Assembly: GCA_008921705.1 (NCBI GenBank)
Contig: VFFE01005991.1
Coordinates: 129,148 to 193,147, forward strand
DNA: 64,000 bases
Direction of reading: 5' to 3'
Source: Burhinus oedicnemus
Lineage: Eukaryota; Chordata; Aves; Charadriiformes; Burhinidae
The notes below the pieces were generated by a model, which worked only from the letters and a program-made list of their open reading frames with translations, was not told the origin of the DNA and made no database searches. The position numbers were made by a program, and so were the translations under genes. Shown here piece by piece: positions 1 to 8,767 of the stretch (its first letter is position 1; each line of letters starts with the position of its first letter).

Positions 1-1013
1 ATTAGACATATATGATGAAGGAAGCTTTCCCCAAACAGCTAGTGCATTGAGTTGAAAGTCTCCCACGCTTTTTTTGGACTTATTTAGACTGTAATCCAAT
101 TTACAGACGAGGTTAAATTTCAGCCAGCCAGACTTGCAGATCCAGATTTGTGATCCAAAAATTCGTTACAGGAATTCCTATTAGAAGTCAGTAACTTAGG
201 CTGGCTAGCAGCATGACACACCTTTAACTGTACTGCATGGTGACCTGAAGGTTATTAGCACTATTGTCCCAACAACCTGAGCATGACTGGCTATTACAAC
301 AGGACAGCTTTATGCACCTATATGGCCAGACAGTTATACAGCACATCTGCTGTTCTATAACCATTCAATATCAGTCCTGTGCACGTTCAGCGGTACTTCT
401 GAATGTACATAGGTGTTTTGATTGTGCAGCACCAGAGTGCTCTTTGCTAAACAGAGCATAATGGTTTAAATGGATTTAATTAAGAAACTTGAAGTGAGAA
501 GTCCCACAGGAGTCCAGATGTTATCTGTAGCCTTACACGCCCACTTAAGAGCATAGAACAAGTGCTGTGATAATTCTGTAACTCTTAAGAAAATACATAT
601 GTACACGAGTACACCCATTGACTTAATTCAGAACACTCATCTGAACGCTTCTTCGTATGAATAAGATCTGAATAAACACATAAGCCCACAAATTCAACAC
701 AAAGTATAACTCAGATACGTGTTGCATTAGTCATATAACTTCACTGGGGTTTAAGATTCACTGTTCAGAGCTCTTGTTGTTAGATTTCTTGTAACTCAAC
801 TGAAGTCATGTATAAATCGGCTAGGAAAGTAGCCACGATCATTAAGGAAAAGCTGGTCTCTAACCTTGTCTTAAAAACCCATAAAATTTTATAAAAGCAA
901 AAAAACCCAAAACAAACCAACCAAGAAATTGCTGAAAAGTTATGCAGAAACATAATATAGACTGTAATATTCACACTAAAAAAGTTTTGGTGACTGGACA
1001 TCTATTCGACAAC

Positions 1014-1049
1014 ACTTACCTGTGGTTAGGGAGAAAAGAAGGTAGAAGG
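1014..1049 (-). promoter_or_regulatory. possible recursive splice site (3'ss/5'ss juxtaposed)
   Basis: Read on the minus strand, a pyrimidine-rich tract of about 25 nt ends in CCACAG and is followed directly by GTAAGT, so a strong acceptor abuts a consensus donor with no exon between. This is the form of ratchet points described in long introns of fly and vertebrate genes. The CCTAACC just before the AG could supply a branch point. I see no flanking exons, so use depends on a minus-strand gene spanning the window, which is not shown. It could be a chance motif. Confidence 0.25.
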
Positions 1050-1270
1050 CTGGTTAAAGAAACGCCAAATCTATTTTGAAAGGAAAGATTAATTTCTTTC
1101 GCAGAGTCTTCCTACTTTTAAAATCAAAATAGCTTACTTAGTTTTAGGTGAGTTTGTCCCGGATTTGACTACTTCACTGTGCTACTCCAAATATATTAGA
1201 CCAATGTAAATAATCTGCCTGTTTGCAAAATACTTGTCTAGGTGTTTGACAGCCCCCCTCTCCCCCACAG

Positions 1271-1390
1271 GAGCCGTGCCGTTTCACTCAGCATCTCCTT
1301 TCATCGGAGGCGTCCGCTCAACAACTGCTTAGTCACTGCGCGGCTCTGCGGCCCTTCGCTTTCCCTCAACGCCCTGAAACACTGAGGGAG
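1271..1390 (+). other. CpG-dense patch, candidate 120 nt exon
   Basis: The patch follows a C/T-rich tract ending in CCCACAG and is followed by GAGGGAG|GTACAC. The 120 nt between are open in frame 0 (40 codons, starting EPCRFTQHLL) and in much of a second frame. About ten CpG dinucleotides fall in this interval, against almost none in the surrounding kilobase. The acceptor is good; the donor is weak after GT. It could be an exon, a small promoter-like element or an old GC-rich insertion. No similarity to a known protein is recognised. Confidence 0.18.
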
Positions 1391-2059
1391 GTACACTTGC
1401 AGGCGATACCCTCTCCTGCTGAGGGCTGGTTAGTAGACCATTTCTTATCTTCTGTTACAAATGCCCGGCCTCAGTGATCCATGCACACAGACACTGCTAC
1501 TCAGCTCTGTTTATTTGGGAACACAGCCAAGCAGCTGAATAGGCAGAAAGAAAAACCCACAATCATCAACTGGTGCAAAGCATAGCAGCTATTTGCTCAG
1601 TAACACAGGTCATTCTATATAACCAGTGCAATTCTTCTGTTGCAAGCAGGTCGTCAGTCAAGTAGTAAATCAGAGCCTGCCTCTGACTTTCTATACCCTG
1701 CAGAGAACTACCCTGAGTTAGCAGAACAACTGCCTCTCCAGCTACTGTGCTGATTTCCCAGCACTATACCAGAACAACGAAAAAGTTACCCAATTGCAGG
1801 AGACGTATGAGAAAGGTCACATGAAAGCGTTGACTCAGTAATAAACGTAATAACATAATGATGGGGGGGAACAACGTTAAATTAATTCCTTTGCCTCAGC
1901 TTCTCCATCACCTACAGACAGGAAAGGAATCTGACATTTAAATTTATAAAAGTAGTGAGAGTTTCATTGCACATATACTTAATTTGGGAAAAGAACTTGA
2001 TAGTTTTCTAGGCAAAATAGATCTGCAGCTAATGCCATGTGACTCTGAATTCGAGACTT

Positions 2060-2420
2060 TGAATCATTAGGGCTGAAAATGCTCTTGGGAGGTCCAATCT
2101 CCTGCTTAAACAGGGACATCATCAAACTTAAGCAGGTTGCTCAGGGCTTTGTTTGAGCGCATCTCAAAAACCTCCAGTGAGAGAGAATCCACAACCTCCC
2201 TGACAACCTGTTCCAATGCTTAGTTACCTTCAGAGTAAAGGTATTTTCCTTATATTTCATCATAACCTTCCTGTTAACATTTCTGACCACCATATCTTGT
2301 TCTCCTGCTGTGCACATCTACCAGGGGTTTGTCCATCCCAAACACAGGACTTTGCATTTGTCCTCACTGAATTTCCTAAGACTCCTGTTGGCTCATTCCT
2401 TCAGCCAGTCTAGGTCTCAG
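2060..2420 (-). mobile_element. old CR1 LINE fragment, 3' end
   Basis: On the minus strand this matches the 3' part of CR1 in outline: a tail with AATCATTAGGGCTGAAAATG, then the segment corresponding to the C-terminal ORF2 region (CCTGTTCCAATGCTTAGTTACC on the plus strand), then the part encoding the stretch before it (tttgtccatcccaaacacagg...). Many substitutions and indels separate it from younger copies in this window, and the segment between the two recognisable blocks is shortened. No usable frame remains. It points the opposite way to the scrap at 2592-2700, so the two are separate insertions or a rearranged pair. Confidence 0.7.
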
Positions 2421-2591
2421 TCAAGGAAAAGTGACAAAGGTAATTTCTGAGGATACAGACACCAAGATAAATAAAGTCTAGAGAAGAATCCAGACAACTT
2501 TGGAATACAGTCTTTGATGGTCCAACTTAATGGTTAAGATGTATGATTTTTCATAAATATAAAAAGGTTTTCAAAAATTAATAGGCCTATA

Positions 2592-2700
2592 TTACAGCTA
2601 GACATTAGGGGAAAAACTTTCTAATGATAAGGATGGGCTACTGGAACAGATTACTCAAGGAGGCAGCAATGACACTTTCATCAGACGAAATGATCTCTTG
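2592..2700 (+). mobile_element. old CR1 LINE scrap
   Basis: A short block reading GACATTAGGGGAAAAACTTT, followed by a segment like 'ctactggaacagattactcaaggagg', resembles the CR1 ORF2 C-terminal stretch (DIRKNF...HWNRLPREV) in a very decayed form. The octamer tail is not visible. It could be a remnant of an older CR1 subfamily. The match is short, so the call is moderate. Confidence 0.45.
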
Positions 2701-3017
2701 ATTGCTACATTATTCTGTTATTTAAATAAGTGCATATAAAATAATCACAGAAAGAGGAAAAATAGTGTATTTTGCTTTAAAAAGAGATGTGTGTAATCAA
2801 AACCTTCAAAAACTTAATTTAGAAAGTATTTCTACAGGGGTTTTTGTTGGTTTTGGTTTGGGCATTTTGTTCCCCTCCCCCCGCTCCCTTCCCGCACTGA
2901 TTTGCAGTGGGTTTGTCCCCATACTGCATCAGAACGACAATCTCTGGGTAGAGAATCTGAAATAAGCACCTATGCGGCAGGGGTGCCTTACAGTAATACT
3001 GTTGCTAGTTTAACGGA

Positions 3018-3043
3018 ACAAAAAAACCAAACCAAACCAAACC
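3018..3043. repeat. (AAACC)n short tandem repeat
   Basis: An A run passes into about four AAACC/CCAAA units. This is a simple repeat of the A/C-rich kind that recurs in the window (near 900, 12960 and 14850). Confidence 0.8.
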
Positions 3044-5160
3044 ACTTTCAAAATTTAAGCCTATTCACTTTACTTTGCAGAACAAAACACAATTAAAATC
3101 TATAAACACTTTTTACTGTATCCATTTTGACTGTTTGAATGGGATACTCTAATTTATTTACTTTCTAACCTATTCTCTTTAACCGAGATCTTTATTGATA
3201 ATTTTTAGCAATTAGAAAAATCCATCAATTTCTTCAAACTCTTAAGTGAAATAAATTAAAATATAATATGTTTTTATATACTCAAATTATTTTTTTCAGA
3301 TGTTACAGAGAGAATGAATACTTGCCTATATTTTTACTTTTATCCTATACAGTGGCTATGTTATTACCTTTGTACAGTTTATGGAATAAACAAATAAACC
3401 TGCATGGAAGGCAAAAAAAGGTCCAGAGATAATCAGTGAGCTATGTGTGACGAACAGTCAGCCTGTCAGTCTGACAGCATATTTTTGAAAGACCTGCAGG
3501 TATTCTTTGAGCTATACTATGTTAACCTAGAAAGAAACTGTCCGAAACCAGAAAAATCTTAGCCTTTGAAATTGTAGTGAGGCCAAAAAGTAGCCTTTCA
3601 TTTGCCTTTCATCCAAGCTGACACTGGTGTAAGAATTACAAGTAGGAGGAAAACTTTTCATTCTCGCTTCCATAGGAAACTAATGCTGCCCTCAGATGTA
3701 CGGAAAATACAACATACCGTGCTGCTCTTTCTGAATTCATTTTTTAACAGCGCAGTGCGCAGCAGGATGAATCCACGTGTTCTTGAACACCAGCAAGCAC
3801 CACATGTGGCTTGACGTGCAAGTTTGGCTAACGTGCCATACAAGGCACAGCGACTTCAACAAACCTGAGATAATTGGCATGGCATGATTTACCTGCTGGC
3901 TCTCTTCAGCTGCGGTTAGGACTTCTGGACAGCACATTTCTGGAGACAGTTTTTCACAAATGTGTCTGTCTGAATAATGTCTAAAATTATTATTTCTTCA
4001 TCATTTTGCTCTCTTGCCACACCAGTCTATAAGTGGGGATAATTAAAAAAATTTTACTCTTGCAATGATTTTCCGATTTAAATTTATCTTCAATTAGACT
4101 GAAGTTTTATACATAAAATTTTGTGTTTGCCTTTTTACCATTACAAAATGAACAGACTGGATATAATTTCATTCTCAACTGCAACACCGTTCTTGTTCTT
4201 GGTACATTCAGAAAACATTAAACCCGTAATTTTTCTCTATATTTAAGAGTAGTTACTCAATCCCTTTTTTTCTTCTAATGTAATTCTCCAGATTTATTTC
4301 TGCCAGTTTCATAATGCATAGGCATAGATTGTTTGAACATTTAAAATAAGGCAAATTCACATGCACTAAGAAAACCTATTTTATAAAAACCACATATAGT
4401 CTACTTAAAGTAACAATAATGTATTACTCAGTAGTATAACTGGATATGTTTCAGGGAATATTTATTATCATGCATTTCCTACAAGTGCTCTTGTAGCTCT
4501 GCAACAGCAGGTAGCCTGTATGATGCCAATGGCTTGCTGACCCATGTTTGGAGTCTACAGTCTAACTGAGCTCCCTGAAATGAGTTTCTCTTCCTCCATT
4601 TACTCATATTGAGCCTTCAGTGACAGCTATTCTATAATAAGGGCAAAGCATTCTGGAGAACCTCAACAAACTACCTCTGAGACAGAGATGGCAGATAGCC
4701 ATCCTGTAACTGGAACAACTTACAGGAAAAATGAACAAGGTGACTCTGTATCTAAAAAGGAAGTGATACTCCTACCTTTCAGTAGCTAATCTTTAGTTTC
4801 AAATATTAGACACAAATATTTATTGCTAAGTGAGAGTTTACAGGCTTGTATTTTGTTGTGATTTTTCTACTCCTCTCTACTGTAACTGCAGTTACAGCAT
4901 AGGCGTAATTTTCAGGACAGCAAAGCAACAACTACAATTGAAAAAAAGTACTCCCCCTGCTGCCTACACACACATGCACACTTAGAAGCACCTTTTCCTC
5001 AACAAGATGTGGGGAGCCGAGACAGCTGCCCCTCACGGTCAACCAAGAAAGCATAGTTACTGCTCTGAAATCCATGACAGCAGCTAAAATACCTGTTGCT
5101 GAGCCTTCTGAAGTTATTCCAACTTCTTAAATAATCCCCCATCTTCCCCTTGTCTTCTAG

Positions 5161-5235
5161 CAAATTCCCAACAGCGTAAGCTGAAGCAGCATGTAGGGCT
5201 CCATTCACCAGCGAACGTCCAAATTTCTAGCAATG
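5161..5235 (+). other. candidate 75 nt internal exon
   Basis: It is preceded by a long pyrimidine tract ending in TTGTCTTCTAG and followed by CAATG|GTAAGTACC, so both splice signals are close to consensus. Two frames have stops. The third (two bases, 24 codons, one base) is open and reads NSQQRKLKQHVGLHSPANVQ and onward. I do not recognise the peptide. A 69-codon minus-strand frame overlaps it but has weaker signals. Pseudo-exons of this quality occur by chance in long introns, so the call is tentative. Confidence 0.2.
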
Positions 5236-6659
5236 GTAAGTACCCAACATTCAAATCCCAAATCGCACAACTAAGAAATAAAAGGAATCAAAACCATATA
5301 TTCACATCTTTAAATTCTAAAAATACCAGAATAATGCATTCTAACCTCCGTTAAGTATTTATGAGAGTCCCATTTCAGCAGTGCTGTTGCTTTCCTTTTT
5401 ATTATTACAGCACCTCTATGAATAAAGGAAGTCTTTTCTTCCCACACTCCTTCACTTAACAAAACAGGAGAGGCAGCTTTGTATCATGCTGAAGGCCTTG
5501 AAGGCAGTTTCTAAAAAGGTCTTCTGCTCTGCCTGAAAACCTTCTTTTCCTTTAATTTCTGTACATTTCATCCCCATAGTAAGGCAAATACCACACACCT
5601 TAATTGTGACTTAAAATGGGCTATGGGCAGGCACTAAAATTTATCGTGAAAAGAGGAAAGAAAAAGTGTAACTATACAATTAAAGAACATGTCAAGCAAT
5701 ACACTGATGTACTCATTTAGTATCCCCCAGAGAAATAAAACAATTTAATATAGGACTCAAAAATCTGCTTAGAAAGTCACTGCCTCCTGTTAAACCCATC
5801 TGGACCACTGCAGAGATGATCGTGTTTCAATGTGGTGGTCCCTATCATTAAAGTAACTATTAAGAAAAGTGTATTAGCCTTCCTGCTTCCATGATTAAAC
5901 ATTCTTCAGTCTCCAGTGATACTATTCTAGCTTCTTTCTAACCTTCACAAACGTAGTCAGAGCTGCACCTGAATCTGCTGTTGGTTGCAGATTTGAGTAC
6001 CATGTTTTTTCCAAAACATGTACTACCGATGTCTCTCCTGCAGCTCATTATCTTCAAAAAATAAAAATCAGACTTACACAATGAAACACATCGCAAGATA
6101 TAACCTTCATTTTCACATGGCAGAAATCTTAAATCTATCATTATTGTTGCAATGAGAAATATCCCTATGGTGATACACTCCAGACAACAAGATTACTCTT
6201 CTTTCAGAAAATTTTAGTGCTGTTAAAAGTTGACATATCCAAAAGGAGTGGAAAGTAAAGCTCCCTATTCATCCACAAAAATCTACACCACAGGAACTGT
6301 AGCTGGCAGTCAAGATAGCACCTTTACTTGAAAAATGCATTTATATGTATAAGCAATGAGGATAAGCTTATAAGCAATAAGGATATAGATTGTACACAGG
6401 TTACTGAACAGAAAGCTACTGTAATAAAGCATAGAGGCTCAACAGTTTGCCTTATACCTGGTATGTATTCCAGTCCCTGCAAGTATCAGATGTAATAGGT
6501 AAAATTTAAAATAGGTAAATTTAATAGGTAAAATCTTCACCACATCACTTCAGTGATTCTATTAAGTCTCGCAACTTCTCAATGCCAGAGTTTTCAGAAA
6601 AAGGGAAAATAAGTACAAATATGTAAAAATAAGTACACTCTAGCCTTCTATGATGTTAT

Positions 6660-7853
6660 ATTGGTTGGCTGGATAAGGGGAGAGCAGTAGATGTCATCTA
6701 CCTTGACTTCATCAAGGCTTTTGACACTGTCTCCCATAACATCCTCATTAGGAAGCTGAGGAAGTGTGGGCTAGACGAGGAGACAGCGAGGTGGATTGAG
6801 AGCTGGCTGTGGGACAGAACTCAGAGGGTTGTGATTAATGGAGCAGTGTCAAGCTGGAGGCTTGTAACCAGTGGTGTCCCCCAGGGGTCAATACTCGGTC
6901 CAATCTTGTTCAATATATTCGTCAACGACCTGGATGAGGGGACAGAGTGTAACCTCAGCAAGTTCGCTGATGAGACCAAACTGGGAGGGGTGGCTGACAC
7001 TCCAGAGGGCCGCGCTGCCATCCAGCGTGACCTGGACAGGCTGGAGTGCTGGGCAGGGAAGAACCTAATGAGGTTCAACAAGAGCAAGTGTAGGGTCCTG
7101 CACCTGGGGAGGAAGAATGCTAGGCACCAATACAGGCTAGGGGTGGACCTGCTGGAAAGCAGTTCTGAGGAGAAGGATCCGGGGGTCCTGGTAGGCAGTA
7201 AATTATCCATGAGCCAGCAATGTGCCCTTGTCGCCAGCAAGGCCAATGGAATCCTGGGCTGCAGAGGGAACAGCGTGGCCAGTAGGTCAAAGGAGGTCAT
7301 TCTCCCCCTCTACTCGGCACTGGTGAGGCCACAACTGGAATACTGTGTCCAGTTCTGGGCTCCCCAGCTCAAGCAGGACAGGGAACTTCTGGAGAGAGTC
7401 CAGTGTAGGGCAACAAAGATGACTGGGGGATTGGAGCACCTCCCTTATGAGGAAAGGCTGAGAGAGCTGGACTCTTTAGCCTGGAGAAGAGAAGGCTGAG
7501 GGGAGACCTTATTCTTGCTTAGAAGTATCTAAAGGGTGGGCTGAAGGAGGATGGAGGCAGACTCTTTTCAGTGGTTCCCAGTGACAGGACGAGGGGCAAC
7601 GAGCACAAGCTGGAACCCAGGAAGTTCCATTCAAACATAAGAAAAAACTTCTTTACGGTGAGGGTGACAGAGCACTGGGACAGGCTGCCCAGGGAGGTTG
7701 TGGAGTCCCCTTCTCCGGAGATTTTCAAGCCCCGCCTGGATGCAGTCCTGAGTAATGTGCTGTAGGCATTCCTGCGTCAGCAGGGGAGTTGGACTAGATG
7801 ATCTCTAGAGGTCCCTTCCAACTCTGAAAATTCTGTGATTCCATGATACTGTG
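6660..7853 (+). mobile_element. CR1 LINE, 5'-truncated, complete 3' end (copy A)
   Basis: A non-LTR retrotransposon fragment of about 1.2 kb. It starts abruptly inside the reverse transcriptase (frame around [14 protein letters not shown]) and ends with three CR1 octamers: ATTCTGTG, ATTCCATG and ATACTGTG at 7830-7853. The abrupt 5' start with an intact 3' end is the usual result of CR1 target-primed insertion; CR1 leaves no clear target duplication and I see none. It lies head-to-tail with a second CR1 about 110 bp downstream. It is not active: the frame is broken. Confidence 0.95.
6663..7765 (+). pseudogene. CR1 ORF2 (reverse transcriptase) remnant, copy A
   Basis: The frame is open from the truncated 5' end through 7499. 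It shows the RT A-box (LDFIKAFD), the VPQGS block, FADE at 6963-6974 where CR1 normally has FADD, the [17 protein letters not shown] stretch, and YEERLRELD. The second catalytic Asp of the FADD box is Glu (GAG). A single-base loss around 7466-7475 shifts the frame, so TGA ends it at 7497-7499. The C-terminal part continues in another frame ([11 protein letters not shown]), is cut by TAG at 7520-7522, and is open again to the natural stop at 7763-7765. No functional protein is expected. Confidence 0.9.
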
Positions 7854-7965
7854 TAGAAAGTAACTATTGAAAAGCCTCTTCGTTTTCCATCCTAACATTT
7901 TCTCTCACAGATATGCACCATGCAGGGTGTGTAATTCTGCACACTTTTAAATGTTCTGGAAATAA

Positions 7966-8767
7966 TTAATGGCCATTGTCTACCTGGATTTCTCCAAGGC
8001 TTTCGATATGGTTCCCCACAGCCACCTCCCAGAGAAACTGATCTGTTATGGAGGAGACAAATGGTCTGTGCGGTGGGTGCGGAACCGGCTGACAGGCCAC
8101 ACCCAGAGCATAGTGGTAAATAGCTCCTTTTCAAACTGGCAACCTGTCACAAGTGGGGCCCCCCAGGGACTGACACTGGGCCTAACGCTGTTAGGTATCT
8201 TCATAAGTGATCTGAATGATGGGATCAAGTGTACCCTGAGGAAGTTTGCTGATGATACCAAACTGAGTGGGGATGCAGACACTGCCAAAGGGAGAGCCAC
8301 CCTGCAGGAAGACCTGGATAGGCTGGAAGAGTGGGCTAACAAGAACCTTATGAAGTTCAACAAGGACAAGGGTAAGGTCTTGCACCTGGGAAAACATAAT
8401 CCAGGACTGCAGCACAGGCTGGGGTCTACCTGGCTGGGGAGCAGCTCTGTGGAAAGGGACCTGGGGGTCCTGGTGAACAAGCAGCTCAATATGAGTGAAC
8501 AGTGTGCTGCTGCGGCACAGAAAACTGACAGGACGCTGGGTTGCATCTACAAGGGCATCACCAGCAGAGATAAAGTCGTCGTTATCCCACTCTACTCAGC
8601 ACTTGTCAGGCCACACCTGGAATACTGTGTTCAGTTTTCGTCCCTGCTATATAAAAAAAGACGTGGACAGGCTAGACAGGGTCCAGAGAGGAGCCACCGA
8701 GATGATCAAAGGACTGGGCAGCCTGCCATACGAGGAAAAGCTGAGAAAATTGGGTTCATTCAGCCTG
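7966..8767 (+). mobile_element. CR1 LINE, internal fragment (copy B)
   Basis: A second CR1, clearly different in sequence from copy A and so from another subfamily or age. It begins inside the RT at [11 protein letters not shown] and stops after 'ttcattcagcctg', at the point where the C-terminal ORF2 region and 3' UTR should follow. CR1 copies are normally truncated at 5' but keep the 3' end, so the missing 3' portion points to a later deletion. Unique sequence follows directly. Confidence 0.92.
7969..8767 (+). pseudogene. CR1 ORF2 (reverse transcriptase) remnant, copy B
   Basis: The frame from 7969 carries LDFSKAFD (residues 6-13), a PQG block (65-67), an intact catalytic FADD at residues 93-96 (8245-8256), FNKDKGKVLHLG, and ALVRPHLEYCVQF. 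It leaves the CR1 frame at an A run (8653-8659), most likely by an indel there. The next CR1 segment (DVDRLDRVQRGATEMIKGLG to LRKLGSFSL) lies in a different frame. The normal FNIF block reads LGIF. After the element ends, the first frame runs on to 8823 by chance. Inactive. Confidence 0.88.

Larger units (their letters stand above)
1..2059. other. unique AT-rich DNA, no gene recognised
   Basis: Non-repetitive AT-rich sequence. All open frames are short and none resembles a known protein. Two details stand out and are listed separately: a polypyrimidine-CAG|GTAAGT motif on the minus strand around 1014-1049, and a CpG-dense patch with splice-like borders at 1271-1390. An A/C-rich low-complexity run lies near 899-926. 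I see no RNA gene and no other repeat. Confidence 0.6.
2701..6659. other. unique AT-rich DNA with short simple repeats
   Basis: No gene is recognised. There is an (AAACC)n tract at 3018-3043. A cluster of small direct repeats lies just upstream of the CR1 at 6660: TATAAGCAATRAGGATA twice (about 6348-6385), AATAGGTAAA-type units three times (6493-6535), and AAAATAAGTAC twice (about 6604-6633). A splice-bounded 75 nt segment at 5161-5235 is listed separately. Other frames here are short and show no family motif. Confidence 0.55.

Noticed and set aside
1105..1147. 43 nt plus-strand segment between TTTCGCAG and TTTTAG|GTGAGT
   Set aside because: Short, AT-rich and not a multiple of three; no supporting feature.
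8046..8546. 166-codon minus-strand frame
   Set aside because: Antisense shadow of the CR1 reverse transcriptase in copy B; the same applies to the minus-strand frame at 6821-7300 and the plus-strand frames at 56928-57723.
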